From: Hevea brasiliensis
Taxonomy: Eukaryota > Streptophyta > Magnoliopsida > Malpighiales > Euphorbiaceae
Direction: 5' to 3'
Assembly (NCBI RefSeq): GCF_030052815.1
Contig: NC_079498.1
Location: 85,732,992-85,796,991 of the forward strand
DNA length: 64,000 nt
Positions 12,494-26,348 of the stretch are shown here, one piece after another (the stretch's first letter is position 1; every line of letters begins with the position of its first letter). The translations under genes and the position numbers were made by a program. The notes beneath the pieces are model-generated. The model ran no database searches. It saw nothing but the letters and a program-made list of their open reading frames with translations, and was not told where the DNA came from.

Positions 12494-15139
12494 TGTCAGG
12501 ACCCAAATTATGGGTCAGACCAACACTAGATCTTAGGTTAGCATAAGGCCTCAGAAGCTTGTAGTAAGCCCAACTAAACTCTAACCCATCAATAAGCCCA
12601 TATTGAGCCCAATTCCAAGAAATCAACAGAACAGAGTCTGACTATAAAATGAACCATCCAATCCAATCTAATTGGGAAGCTCAGCTCACCCATCAATCTA
12701 CCACAATCCAAATTAAAATCAAGGGGAGCTCAGCTCGCTCATCCGTCATAGGTATCCAACCACACAATTACACATACATAAAGTTTATAAATTACAATCT
12801 CAAATTAATAAACATTATAGTCCCAAACTAAATGATATGTTTCTGCACATGCAAAAGTCTAGAATTTATATTTAACAGTACAAAACATGAAATTAATAAC
12901 AAGTAGACCTACGAAGAATGAAAGCAAGTTAAACACAAGGAAAAGGCTCTCCTGTAACCTGGAAAAATAGTGAACAGGAGTGAGCATTCGACTGATAGAG
13001 TAAGCTATTTATTTTATATACAATTTCTATAACTATCTAGTTCTAATGCATCCTCAGAAATGAAACACATCATCTTCATACAAGTCATACAAATCATATT
13101 AATTCACATCAAAGATAATCTGGAGCACTCACACACCCGTGTCAAATCCATACTCACACATATATATATGGGGAGCTGATCCCCTTACCTAGCTCTCTTA
13201 GTTCTAACCTCTACCAATGAGATCAACTCAAAGCCGAACTTTCTCTTATTATCCAAATGCGAGGGCCAGTGAAATCAACTCAAAGCTGTGCCTACCTCGA
13301 CTTATCCGTAATAAGGATCAGGTCCTAATGAGTCAAGCTCCAGCCGTATCTACCTGTCCTCCCCATATTCATATACACCACATGCACACCAACTCACACA
13401 GTAGCCAAAGTAATATCATCAAGTATAAATGCAAAATAGGGAATGCCTGATATTTAACTGCATTAATATAAGTATAAGTGATGCATGAGCATGCCAGAAA
13501 TATAATAATATTGAAATTGTAAATAAAATTAATATCTACTTACAATACTTTAAAGGTCACTGTGGTGGTTGAACAGAGGAAGAAGGCTATCTCGGCTCAC
13601 CTAAACAATATATCAAAATTTATTAATAAATAACTTGAAACAAAGCTGTGGAGAATCAAAAGACAACCCTGAGGTTTTGCCGAAAACCCGGCAGAATTCC
13701 CCTTACACTTAGGACCAACCCAACCTGTAAAAAGGTTCAAATAATACTTCTAATTCTCAATTACCCACAACCATAACTCATCAATAACATATGGTCCCTC
13801 TTAGGCCCTCCAATACAGTCAAAACTCATAATCTTGGAAAATTACATTTTTAGTCCTCAAAACTAACTTTTTAGCAAAAACCACCTAAACGAGCTTTAAA
13901 AATTCTAAAATTTTGCCCCGTGGTTCTTAGAAATATTACTAAGCTAATACAAAAGGAATTATAATTTTCTAAGCTACCACGAATATTTTATAGATTTTTA
14001 ATCTAATTCAGTCACTTGATAATTAAGAAAATTTAGGTTTTGGGTTTACCTATGCCAATTTTGACGCATGGGACACGTCTGAGGTATTTGAAAATGGTGG
14101 GGTAGCCTATAACCTCGGCACGATTCTAAAATATTTCTGGTAGCCTATCTATCCGACTCGAAATTGTAGACCAGAGTAATTATCGAATTTCTATAAAATG
14201 AAGGTATCTATGCAAAGCCCACAACACTAGGAGTTAGAAAAAATTATTTACGGAATTAATTAAGCTCGTTTAAAGCTCGAAAAATCACAATGAAGCTCGT
14301 GGGACCCACCAAAATTTTGGTATTAGAAAATTTTGAAATTTATATCCTCGCGAAGCTCTCATCGTGTAGAGCATGCTGGTACTCTGGGATTTCCCGTGGG
14401 GTTTTCGATTTGGGAGAAATTTAGTACAAAAATCACAATAAGCTAAAACTTTCCGAGAAAAAATTGGACAATCTACTTAATGAAAATTAGTGTTCTTCAT
14501 GTCTATGGAAAGCTTTTAACGAGTAGAAGGTGTTTGGGATAAGACCCGGTCCGATTGATAGCCGGATTAGCCAAATTTTGGCCAAAAAGGTTGGGTGTCA
14601 CGCTGTGCACATAAGAACTTTTGGGCATGTTTTTATGGTATTTTCTAGTAGCGGCTGGCGTTGGGGAAGGGTGGAGGTGGTGCACCCGCGTGTGGGGGAG
14701 GGCTAGGTGGCGACGGCCGACAGTAAGGAGGAGAGAGGAGAGAGAAATCGCGAAGGGAAGGGAGGGAGAGCAGACACGACGTGGGAGAAAGGAGAAAAAA
14801 GGGCCAGTCCGATTCGACCAGTCCGACTCGGTCTAATTCAATTTGGCTGGTCCAATTCAAGAAACTCAAAATTAAAATTTTACTCTGCCCTGGGACTAAA
14901 AATGTGGCAAAAAGATTTTGAAAAAACTCAGAAAATTTATAGAGTCTAAATATATTTTTAGTTTTTCTACGTGATCTTTAAATTAATTTTTAAAAATCGA
15001 CAAAGTTTATTGTCTTTGAAAAAAATAAAACCCAATTTCTAAAATTCGAAAAATTCCAAATAAATTTCCAAAATTTTATTGCAATAAAATGTTAATATTT
15101 ACATGTAAAATAGGCATTTTAAAAATTAGGGACGTTACA
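12494..15139 (-). mobile_element. Solo-G: solo LTR of a different Gypsy-like family, reverse strand (2646 bp)
   Basis: Bounded by TGTCAGGACC (12494) and GGGACGTTACA (15139), and flanked on both sides by the 5-bp duplication TAAAC (12489-12493 and 15140-15144). Read on the minus strand it begins TGTAACGTCCC and ends GGGTCCTGACA, a common LTR pattern, so the element pointed leftward. No primer site, polypurine tract or second LTR is present, so it is a solo LTR left by LTR-LTR recombination. It is not visibly homologous to the other LTRs here. A locally GC-rich patch (about 14600-14830) is probably its leader; short open frames there are incidental. Confidence 0.85.
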
Positions 15140-15144
15140 TAAAC

Positions 15145-15421
15145 TCCACACAATTGCCCTTTTTGGTACTTACCTTAGGGCTAATTACCAATTTTATTTA
15201 TAATATGAAATAAACTACTAACAAATTGCATTGAAATTTAACACTAATTTCCTAAGTTGTTTAGACTTCTATTTGATTAAAACTATCTAACGACCAAAGA
15301 TCTTCTAACCTAATTCTAACACTTCATAACACCATATCTCATCATTTACAACATAGAAATTAGATCAAAATACAATTTAAGACATGAAAAAAAAAATTCT
15401 AAACCAACATAAAATTTTCGA
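15145..15421. other. AT-rich intergenic DNA
   Basis: Resumes the sequence interrupted by solo-G. No gene or repeat is recognised. Confidence 0.5.
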
Positions 15422-15540
15422 TGTCAGAATTTTTATCGTTGATGGAATATTCTTATGAAATCTAAGAATTTCACAAACAAAGGAATGGTGGTGCAATGTA
15501 TACATATAAATATATATAGAAGTATTAATATAAATAAATA

Positions 15541-15558
15541 TGTGTGTGTGTGTGTGTG
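15541..15558. repeat. (TG)9 microsatellite
   Basis: Nine TG units followed by CGCACG. Confidence 0.9.
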
Positions 15559-15660
15559 CGCACGTATATGTGAGGGCATGCATGTGAAGGTTGGGAGTCC
15601 AAGTTTATGTGTTTGGGGGAGTGTGCGAACTTAAATTCTTTTTTAGTACAGAATGGGTTT

Positions 15661-15720
15661 TGGCAGCCAGAAGTATGACTTCTGGCAGCCAAAAGTCTTT
15701 TCGAATACGAGGGTATATAA
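15661..15720 (+). promoter_or_regulatory. Promoter: inverted repeat upstream of a TATA box
   Basis: CCAGAAGT (15667-15674) and ACTTCTGG (15678-15685) form a perfect 8-bp inverted repeat with a 3-base spacer. GGCAGCC occurs directly repeated at 15662 and 15684. TATATAA follows at 15714, then a CT-rich leader. The spacing fits an RNA polymerase II core promoter with a dimeric-factor site, which is an inference. Confidence 0.45.
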
Positions 15721-17280
15721 AGCTCACTCTGTTTGTTTTTTTTTTTCACAAAAACCAAGTCAATTTCTCTCTTTCTCTCTTTTTCTCTTTGAATTTTTAT
15801 TCTTGCAAGGGTGAAAAAAGGTGTTTATTAAGGGTTTGTTGTTTTAAAGTTTGGATTTCTTTTGGGGGACTTTTAGATCAAGAGTGAAATTGAAGTTTTG
15901 TTCATCTTTTCTCTCACATTCAAGTTCAGGGGGAAAAGAGGTAATTCTTTACTTCTTTTCTATCTCTCAAGGGGTTTTTAAACATGATTGTAAGAGTTAG
16001 GTTGAGGTAATTCTAATTTCATGAATAGTTAAAAAGTTTTTGAATTAGGTAAAGTTAGGGTTTTGATGAATCTTGTTATAAATGCATGTTTCATTATGTT
16101 TTTTCAAAGTTTTTAGGTGTTTATAGGCCTGATCTAGTAGCTTATTTGATGGATTTAGGATTACATGCAAATTGAGTTAAGATTGGTAAGTGATCTCTAA
16201 TGTTTTTCTTCAATCAAGTTAAAAAGAAGCTTGATTCATGATTTTTATGATGTATTTGACCTCTAGGACTTGTTTTCAGGTTGTTGTGTCTGTTAGAAAG
16301 GTGTTTTATGGTTGGATCATGTTCGGGCTTTAGGGACTTGAAAAGTTAAGGATTTGAGGATAGTTACCATTCATGTTAAGTGATTGATAGGCTACAAGAG
16401 GTGAGTAACACTAACCTTATTAAATGTAAATTCTTTAAATTGAAATCATGATGATCCACATGCGTCATTTCATTGTTTATTAGGGTGTATGTATCTAGAA
16501 TATGAATATGCTATATTTTTGCATAATTCTGTTGATGCTCAATGGACTTTGGATGACCCACTGGCCTCCCCCATGTATGTATATGTTATGTTTAAGATGT
16601 GATCATGCATGACCTGTGATGCTGAGACCAAGTGAGGCCTAATAAGCCCCTGGCTCACTACTTTTAAACGGAAGTCCTGAGGAGCCTCTATATAAGCCCG
16701 ACACATTGGATCTGAGAGACCACTGATGACAAGTCTATCTTATGTGGAATGTTTATGATATGAAAAATTCATTTGGATGTTGCATTACATATGTATAAAG
16801 GAGAAAAATATTTTATGTATGTTTGGTTAAGTTTAATCACTTCGCTTTTAGAAGTTTACCCCTTTCCTCTAACCCTAGATGCAGGGAGCAGGGACAGATA
16901 AGTTTAGAGAGTAAGCAGCAGGAGTGGATATAAAATTTCTTATGATTATTTAATGCTTAGTGTGGAGATGTAAATCTTACATGGATAGTTACCGTGCTGG
17001 ATCTCAAAACAATTGTTTAATGTGTTGATCAAGTTTGAGAGTTATATGTATAATGTCCAAATCTTTAAGCAGACTCATGATTATGTATGTATGATGTAAT
17101 TACACCTTAGTATTCATGTATGAGATTTAAGGATTCAATTTATGAACTAGTGTTTATTAGAAAATGTTTATGTGCAGAGATAGAAACTAAAGTGTAATCA
17201 TGTTTGGGTTGCTTCGATTGTAGATTTTATGGAATAATTTCATGTTTGACAAGTCTTTAGGATTGTTACAAGTTCCGACA

Positions 17281-19290
17281 GCCTTAAACTAACCCAATCC
17301 CTAGCGCCGATAATGACCTCTCGTTTTGACAGTTACATCCTCTTTGATTCTTTGCTACTATATATTGCAAAAAAAAAATTGCTGAAAAATTTACTATAGA
17401 TTCACTTATAGATTATTTTCGTGATTTGAAGGAGCGACGTGCTCTTTTTTGATAGGTTATATTTTGGAAGAAGCTTTTAAATTTTTTCTATCTTATTTTG
17501 TACCCAGATTTTTCACTTAATATTTTAGATCTTAAGTTGAATGTATGAGCTACTGACCTGGGTATAGTATGGGCCTTCTTTGTTAAGTTTTTTCTAGTTA
17601 TTTAAAGTTAATAAAATATATGATTTATATAAAAAATGAAGGTTGATTATTGTTTGATAAAAGTGTAATTTATAAATTTCTCTTGTAATTTATAAATTTT
17701 ACTTAATTACAATAATTATAGAAATACTTAAATTTTGGCCCCCTTAAATATAATCTTGCGTCCGCCCCTAGTTGCAGCCACCTGTAACTTCCTCATCTAT
17801 TATTCAAAACTTTATCTACCACTTCCTCATTTGGTGTCACTACTACATCACTTCATCTACTGTCTAACCCCTTATCTCCTTATGGAGACACCAAATATCT
17901 ATAACTGTCAATTAATTAAATAACCACCCACTTGTACAGATAATTATTTAATTGATCCAATTCCAAATAATTAATATCTACTAATTGTTGATCTTCCACT
18001 ATCTTGAGTTAGATGCCAAGTCATATTAAATAGGCAATATAATTTAATATCTTAGACTCATTAATTAATTAAGATTTAAAAATATTAAAATTAAATTGCG
18101 GTGTATGTATTGCTCTCAATAAATTTTAAATATATATACTTTTATTTAAGTAAAATAATTATACTTTTTTAGCATATAAGAATATATGTATATATATGTG
18201 CATTACTCCCATTAACAATTTTTTTTTTTAATCCACCACTAATTCTAAAGTTTTCGAAGTGCTCAAATCGCTTATTACTAAATAATTTCTCCTTTTCAGT
18301 ATGGAGACAAAAATGATTCTAGATGTATGGGAGAAAAAGAGCAATGATAAAATAAAATAATAAAAAGAAGATAAAAAAACATAAAAGTAACCATTTATAT
18401 CGTGGCTCGGCAGTGCGATACTTGGAAAACTAGAAGCAGCAAGACTTTCACGGTACGTAAGTGGACACATATTGATCGAGTTGAAACAAATTGATGTGGT
18501 ATATAACAATACCTATATATATTGCCATGACAAGGAATCCATAAAATACAGTGAAAGATCACTTGGATTTCATCAAATCAAGCCCCTTTTCAAAAAGCCT
18601 CATAATTTTATTCAATCTTGAGGCCACTAATGAACGAATAAAAATATAACCTAATCTACAAGCACCACAACAATTTATTCTTTTACATGTACAAATTTTA
18701 ATTTCATTTCTTTTTCGATTAGGTGTAACATAAATCCTATTTCAATTTCTTTAATTGCAATAATATTATTATTTTAAACAACACATATTGATATATAAAA
18801 TTTTCAAATTTTGGGATTCCTTTATGCTATTTGCAATGGAACGGCTCTCAAAAATGTAGTAGCAATAGAATATTTAAAAGGTCTAATTGTAAAAAAATAA
18901 TAATAATAATAAAAAACTAAATCTTTACGTAAATTGTCAATTTTAGCTTTTTTTTTTTGTCAATTTTGGCTCAATTTCAAAGCTTAGTGTTTTTCCTTTT
19001 TTTTTTTTGTCACACTTCAAAATTAGGGATTTTGAGGAGAATATGGTGAATGAAATAGCCAAAATATTATTATTTTAGATGATATTACTAATATGGCGGC
19101 TGACTTAGACATTGTTGTTGATGTAGAAAAATATTATTTTATATGTTTTTGTTGACGTAGTATAAATTTCAATAATAAAAAAAGCCAAGCATTTTCGATT
19201 TTTGTCAATTTTAGCTAATTCTATTTTGATGGTTGGAGAGACTGAGAGAGAGATTAGTAGGGGGTGGGGAGAAACATCATCTTTCTAAAA
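17281..19290. other. Unassigned AT-rich DNA with a possible hAT-type remnant
   Basis: No gene is supported. The stretch near 17730-17770 (CCCCCTTAAATATAATC..., TGCGTCCGCCCCT) resembles wording often seen downstream of decayed plant hAT/TTF-type transposase copies, and 17330-17720 could be the eroded 3' coding part, but no transposase motif can be read with confidence. At 18925-19240 there are repeated TTGTCAATTTTAGCT/TTGGCT words with poly-T runs, possibly MITE-derived. Short open frames here have no family signature. Confidence 0.3.
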
Positions 19291-22200
19291 TGTAACGCCC
19301 TCACCGTAAGTAGTTCGTACGTTCTACTGTTTCGATGACTAATATTTGTCCGGACAATCAGAATGTTTGGAACTATACTTAAATGATAGTGAGGAGACAT
19401 AAAATGATAGAATACATGGTTAGAAAATACAAGAAAAATTAAGAGAAAATAAAAGAAAGGAAATGCAACTAGGTTAAATGAGCCGGAACCGTAACGATGG
19501 GTGACCGCACCGAGAAGTCACTGCGTAGACAGTTGACGGCCCCATGACTATGAGGAACCCTAGGAAATAATTTCAGCACATAATTAAAGGTCTACTGAGG
19601 TACAAATGACATTAAAAATGTCAGTAAAAATTTAATTAATCGGTACCGATGAAAATGAAAATTAAAGGAACCGACAGATCAAGGATTTAACTGGTATTAT
19701 CGAAAAAGTTGGACTATAACCCGAAGAGGGGTATTTTGGTCATTAGGAACCTAGAGTTGACTTTGACCTGAATGTCCATTAAAAATGAGTGGTATTAAAA
19801 TTTGAAAATCCCATGAAAACATTTAATTACATGTGTAGTGTAATTAAAAGAAATGAATGGGTATTATTTGAAATAATGAAACTTTGATTATTATAATAAT
19901 TAAATAAATATTAGTGGGAGTATATAAGGCATAAGGTGACAAATTCCACCACTTCACACTTCATCTTCTTCAATTTCATTCAAATGGCCGAACCAATGCT
20001 CCCAAAAACTCCATGAAAGTTCCTTCATGCAAGCTTAACAATCTCTCCCATTTTCCCTTGAAATCAAAGGTACCCTTCACAAGAATTGATCCTTACATCT
20101 TGGGAAGGCTATAGGCAGTAATAAGAAGTAAAAATTTTGGGATTTTACAAGGTTGAAAAATTCTTGATTAAAGGTTAGTGCTCAATCTTCCCACTTTTCT
20201 TTCTTAATTCTTGTTTTGAGCATAGGATGAGCTGATATGTTAAGAAAATTAATGAAAATCGATGAGTATTTGGGGAGCCTTCAATTCAGTAGCCATGGAA
20301 ACTAAGGGAGTTTAATTTATTTTTATATGTAAATGATGGGTAGTGATGTTGATTAAGGTAATTAGATATTCTAGCAAATTGATTTCATGTGTATGTAGAG
20401 ATTGATAATTTGAATTAGGGTTTTGAAATACATATGGAAGTTCAATTCGATAGCCTTAATTTCCTTGAGAGTTTGATGAATTCTTAATTAGAATGATGGT
20501 TATTGATGTTAGTTGATGCACCTAAATGCAATGGAAGTGGTATGTATGTGATATGTATAAATTGGGGGAAACTTGAATTAGGGTTTGATGATAATTTGGG
20601 GACTTTGTGTAATTATTTCAAATTGGCAAAGTGAAATTGTTTGATGAGACTTGTGTAATTGCTTCACTTTGGCAGCCTTGAGAAGCATGGGAGTGTGATT
20701 AATTGATACATGTAAATTGAGATTAAGGATGTTGATGGATAGGTAATTGAAGTCACATGTACTAAAAAAATTATAGAATGTGTATATTGACCTTGACAAA
20801 TTGAATTAGGATCAATTGAGACTTGATTGATGTTGCTGGAATTTAATTGTGTTGAAAGGAATTGGTGATATTAGAAGTGTCATGAATGCCATAATTGTAG
20901 TATGGAAGATGGAGAAATGAAATTGGAAGTGTACAATTTTCTTATAGGTTGAGTATTTGTTGAAGGTGGTGAATGTTTTGAGCCATAAGTGAAATTGTGT
21001 GACTCCAATTGGTATGAGACCAATTGGAGGTAAAACTAGACCTATAATACTCAAATTTTTATGTAGAAACCATGTCCAAAATCTGCCTAAAAAGTGACCT
21101 AAATTCTACTTTAATCCGGATTACCAAATTGTGAACCCAGAAAATGACTAAATGAACAGTGTATCTTCATTTGGCCATAACTCACTCTAGACAGGTCCAA
21201 ATGACCTGAAAATTATACCATTGGAAAGCTTAGATAGAGGGCTATAACTTTTGTGAAGAACACAAAGCCCAAAAATGCCATTATCCAAGTCCAATTGCTT
21301 GCACAAATTGGGGCACCAAAACTGTCCAGTACCAAAACAGCCCAGAATTGCCTTTGTCTAAGCAACTTGACCAGTTTTGGTAAAGAGGCCATAACTTAGC
21401 CCATATAACTCCAAATGACATGAAATCAGTGCCAAAATTTCAATAATACATAGACCTACAATATTGGTATTTTGCCCATAACCCAGAAATCTAGGTCAAG
21501 ATAGCATACAAAATCTGGAAATTTGCATAAGTGACCATTGAATCCAGAATAGTCTTTTAAGCATATCTCCTACTAGAAAACTTCAATTGAGATTTGCCAT
21601 ATAGTTCTGGAAACCTAAGAAATAAGGCTTTAACTTTTTTTTAGACACCTATCTAAAACTATGAATGTAAGAAGCTTCAATTTTGGATCAAAGCTACTGA
21701 CCTAAATGGAAATCATATTAGTATAGGACATTTGAGTCCAGGCCAATAATGTGGCTATAAGTAATTCTATATGACTTGAAAAATTGCAACTAGAAATTCT
21801 GAGTGACCATAAGACATAGGGTCATAAATCCTATGAAGAACACTAGGTCTAAATGTTGCTATAACCTGTTCAAATAAATTGGTAAATTCCATAACCAAAA
21901 CTGCCTAGTTAAAAGAACCATAATTCAGAATTGACCTAGTTATGGTTAATTGACCATAACTTGAGGTATACAAATCCAAATGACATGATTCAAAAAGGAA
22001 AATAAAGACAAGACATAGAGGAACAACTTCCATTGAGGTAATTTGGCCAAACAGTAGCCAAAAATTTCTCAATTTGATATGCAAAAACAAGATAATAAAG
22101 TTGAACTTAAAGATACGTTCTTGAAATAAATTATTGACTTATCCCTAATAAGTCATTACATGCTAAATTGCATGCAACAAGTGTGTGGGTCTCACTTTTC

Positions 22201-22441
22201 CCACTTTCCCACTACAAGGTGATGTGAAATAAGTTAATACATAAAATGTAAATTACCTAAATGGTTTGTTAAGCACATAAGTCATATGAAAATACACTTG
22301 GAATCTATGTTTCCATCATATATGAAATAACAATACTATGAATATGTATAGTACATGACATTAAATAATGAGAGTGATAAATACATAAGTTATATGAATA
22401 TGTACTTAGGACTTATGTTCCCATTATAATGACATGAAAAT
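19291..22441 (+). repeat. Ret-A 5' LTR, first segment
   Basis: Starts TGTAACGCCCTCACCG and matches the start of the 3' LTR at 57397. It contains the conserved box (19472-19508), TATATAAGG (19921), a leader with CTTCATCTTCTTC, a donor-like AAG|GTTAGTGC at 20174, and five degenerate modules starting near 21176, 21390, 21560, 21755 and 21955. It is cut by Ret-B; the left duplication copy AAAAT is 22437-22441. Confidence 0.88.
19921..19927 (+). promoter_or_regulatory. TATA box of Ret-A LTR
   Basis: TATATAA about 630 bases into the LTR, 30-50 bases before a CACTTCATCTTC leader. It implies a short U3 (~0.65 kb) and a very long R-U5 (~4 kb). Confidence 0.6.
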
Positions 22442-25400
22442 TCTAACGCCTTTATTTTAGGTAGTTCGTGCATTCTACTGTTCTGACGACTAACGTCTAT
22501 TCGGACAGCCAGGACGTTTGGAGCTACACTCAAACTAGAGTTCAGAAACATTAATTGATTGAATACAAACTAAGTAAAATAAAATAAAAGTAAAAGAAGC
22601 AAAGTACAATTCAGTTAAATGAGCCGGAGTCACAGCGATGGATGACCGTACTGGGAAGCTACTGCGAAGTCAGTTGCCCTGAGGAACTCTACGAAATAAT
22701 TTTTGGGACTAAATTAGAGGTTTTATGAAGATTAAATGACATTAAAAATGTCAAAGAAAATTCAAGAAAATTTGCCAATCGGTAAAGGGAAATTAAAACC
22801 CGATAAGCACCATGAAGGGCATTTTGGTCATTCCAACTCCAGAGTTGAATTTTAACCTAAATGTCAACTAAATAAGAGAGATTAAAACACATAAAATAAA
22901 TTAAAATTATGGTATAGAAATGGAAAAAGAAAAGAAAAAGAAAGAAAAGAAATATAATGCATTTATGAGATGAGTATGACATAAGTAATGACATCATTAA
23001 AAAGTTGTGACCAATAAAATGTTGCCAAATAATTATAAAGGGATAAGAAGGGATTAAAATGAGATAAAAATTTCATTAAGTCACCATCATCTTCCTCTTC
23101 TTATTTCCATGGCCGAATACCCTCTTCCTAGCTCCCACCATTTTTTATTTTTTTAAGCTTGAATTTCCTCAAAAACTCACAACGAAAATTACACTTTTCT
23201 TCATTAAAAATTTACTTTACACCTAGGGGAAGAAGTTGGCAACCATAAGGAGTAGAAATTGTGGAGTTTTCATAAGACCAAGAATTGGTCACAAGAGGTT
23301 AGTGCTTTTTTCTTCTTTCGTTCTTCACTAAATATTGAGCCAATGCTAAGATGAGTTAAATAATGCATAAAAGTTAAAGAAAGTAAAGGGTTATGTGGGG
23401 GTACCAATTTCAACAGCCATGATGTAAAGTGGAAATTGATGCTTTTGATTGATATAAATTAGCTTAGTGATGTTGATTGATGAATTTATATATATTGGAA
23501 GTGAAATTGCATTAAGTTTGTATGGTGTTGGGAATATTGAGTTAGGGTTTTGACCTAATTTTGGTACTTTTGCATTATGGCTTGAAATTAAGCATGTTGA
23601 GATGAATTGTTAATCATTTGAAGTGCTATAAATGTGAAATAAAGTTTGGGAGTTGAGAGGATTTGAAATTGGGAGTGCTGATTTTTTTATGCAGGAAATT
23701 AAACCTTAAGTTCAGTGTGGTTTTTAAGCCATAAGTTGAATTGTGTTGCTCCAATTGATGTGAGGCCAATTGGAGATAAATCCTAGGACAATTTGCCACA
23801 TTTTTTATGAGGAAGCCATGCTCAAAAACTGTCCCTAATCTAGCCTAAAATTGGCTTGAATTTGGGTAACCCTAATCTAGACCTAGAAAAATGACCAAAT
23901 GATTAGTAAATGTTCAAATGGCCATAACTCACAATAGGAAGGTTAGAATGACCTGATTCTTGAACCATTGGAAAGGGTAAACATATGAGCACATTTTTCA
24001 TCAAGAACATAGAACCTAGATCTGCCTCTAACCAAGTCAAAGTGTTAGCAAAAAATAAATTAACAAAACTGTCCAGAACCAATCTGCCCAGAATTTGTTT
24101 GACATAGGCTTACCCAACCAGTTTTGGCAAAAAGGCCATAACTTGGTCTAAAAAATTGAAAAAGCAATGAAACTAGTGTCTAAATTTTTATAAGACATAG
24201 ATCTACAATATTGATGTTTTGACCAGAACCCATAAGCCAAGGGAACTAGGCCAAATTGCTAGAACAATTCAGTACACTAAATCTTGGAATTTGCCTTAAT
24301 CACCACCTGACCCCAGAATAGAATTTATACCATAACATTTACTAGAAAATCCCAGATGGAATGACCCAAACTATTCTAGAAACCTAGGAGATAGGGTTTC
24401 AACTTTGATTTAGAAACGTTTCTTAAAATTTGAGTGTAATAATCCTAAAATGAGAGTCAAAGCCACTAACCTGAACCTGGAATCCTGTAGACATAGGGCA
24501 CCTGAGTTCAAGCTAGTTAATTTACTATAATTAATTCTACAAGACCTGAAAAATTGTAATTCAAAATTTTAACTAATCATAAGACATAGGGTAACAACTT
24601 CTATGAAGAACATTAGGCCTAAAAGTGGCTGTAACATGTCCAAATAATTAGGAAATTATTGACTCCAGAATCTACCTGGTTCTGGAACTTGAGTGAGTTA
24701 AAGAACCAGTTTTGGTTATTTGACCATAACTTTAGTTCTAAAACTCCAAATGATATGATTCCAAAAAGGAAAACAAAACCAAGACATATTAGAACAACTT
24801 CCATGATGGAAGTGTAGCCAAACAGTGGCCATATCTTAGCCAAATTGCTAGGAGAATATAAGATACCAAATCTGGATCTAAAGAAAGGTTCAAGATATTA
24901 TGTGATACATGACATGTAAATTACCTATATGAATTGCTAAATGCATAAGTTACATGAAAATTAAAGGGGAATCTATTTTCCTATTATAAATTGACATGAA
25001 ACTACTATAAAGCACTAATAGTGCATGACATGAAATTATAAGATCATAAGTAATTAGAAATATTTAAATTGCCCAAAGTATACCTAGACTTATTTATATA
25101 GCATGGATCGATTGGTATACTAATTAGGGACTACAGATTGCAGTACTGCCCATAAGAATAATTATTAATAGACAATATATGTCTGATATGATTGTTCTAC
25201 AGGCTTTATGCCTGCCCGTTGGCCATTGTGCCTGATTTTATTTCTGGCTTTATGCTTGCCCGCTGGCCTTGTGCCTGACATGATAGATGTATACATGTTA
25301 GACATACAGATGTTTAACTAGTATACTCCTGTGTATCTAGTCTTTATAGTTTGTTATAGATTACTTGGGCACAGATATCAGTAATAAACCTTAAATTTTA

Positions 25401-26205
25401 AAAAATTACATGAAGAGATCACAAATATGAGTGATAAGACTGAACATGGAATAAATGAATAGAAAAGATCCTAATTAACTTAATTGCTTCCAAAGTTCTA
25501 TAAACATGTAAAAGACTATAAACTCATGAAATCTATATTTCTTTATAAAGTTATACGTGAAATTAATATTTTAATTATTTAGTTATTTTTATTTCAATTT
25601 ATGCACCACTAAGCATTATGCTTAGTGCGATGTATTATTTCCTTGCTTAAGTACAGGAGACTACCACCAGCAGTCGTAGCTGCAATAATAGACTCTAGCT
25701 AGGATCTTGACCAGATTTGCTACAGTATCAGTGTCACCTTAGCAATCCATTTTGGTAGGGCTCATATAAATTTAGATTTTGCATTTTGATCATTGTACAT
25801 AAGTAAATGTTGTAAATTATTTTGAGATATATAATTAAATTTTGGATTGTATATAATTGTACATTATTGTATGTAATGTTATGTGAATGAAATGAAAGTT
25901 TATTTTCTTGAAAATTTTATGAGTAATGATATGATATGGTACATGAATAATTGATATGAGAAATGATGTGATGAAATAGATATAATTGATTTTAACAGGT
26001 AATAAGAAAACCCGCCATGCACTAATAAAACAAAAAAGACTCTGTCTGAGTCTCCATAAAAAAAAAAAAAAGAATTTACACGTAAGATAATGAAATTAAG
26101 TAGACATTAAATTAATATTGTACACGAAAAGATAGGATAGAGTGCTCCGACACCGAATGTAGCACACCTTGCTGACTACACTATAAATGGGTGAGGGGTG
26201 TTACA
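22442..26205 (+). repeat. Ret-B 5' LTR (3764 bp)
   Basis: Starts TCTAACGCC (G of the usual TGTAAC mutated) and ends GGGGTGTTACA at 26205. Parts: conserved box 22613-22648, TGACATCA at 22989, TATAAAG near 23034, donor-like AGAG|GTTAGTGC at 23298, five modules near 23923, 24136, 24330, 24524 and 24724, and hairpin H1 at 25609-25625 (CTAAGCA/TGCTTAG). Confidence 0.93.
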
Positions 26206-26210
26206 TTTAT

Positions 26211-26222
26211 TGGTATCAGAGC
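26211..26222 (+). other. Ret-B primer binding site
   Basis: TGGTATCAGAGC, five bases after the LTR end; complementary to initiator Met tRNA. Confidence 0.92.
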
Positions 26223-26348
26223 AAAGGTTTAGGCAGTCCTAGACCTAGATAAGTAGAAAGATATAGTGTGCATAACATGCATGAGCCCTTATTTAGGAGT
26301 CGAGGTAACACTAATGCATATCTATTCTTTGTTTATTTTATAGGATTG

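Larger units (their letters stand above)
15422..17280 (+). repeat. LTR-like or orphan promoter-leader segment of unknown family
   Basis: The layout resembles the LTRs elsewhere in the window: a TATA box (15714-15720), a long CT-rich leader (15765-15795), two donor-like sites (AG|GTAATTC near 15940, AG|GTGAGTA near 16401), an internal GAGGCCTAATAAGCC block (16635 onward) and a block like AACCCTAGATGCAGGGAGCAGGG near 16870. Possible termini are TGTCAGAA (15422) and TTCCGACA (17280), which are inverted-repeat-like, but the flanking 5-mers do not match. It could be a decayed solo LTR or the 5' region of a lost gene. There is no coding region longer than 100 residues. Confidence 0.35.

Noticed and set aside
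14503..14949. Several overlapping 60-80 codon frames on both strands
   Set aside because: Stop-poor only because this patch of solo-G is GC-rich; no start context, domain or conservation.
17330..17770. Firm call of a hAT transposase pseudogene
   Set aside because: Only a short downstream word resembles such copies; no transposase motif could be read, so it is kept as a low-confidence remark.
18228..18509. 93-codon minus-strand frame as a small host gene
   Set aside because: AT-rich low-complexity composition, no recognisable domain and no promoter context.
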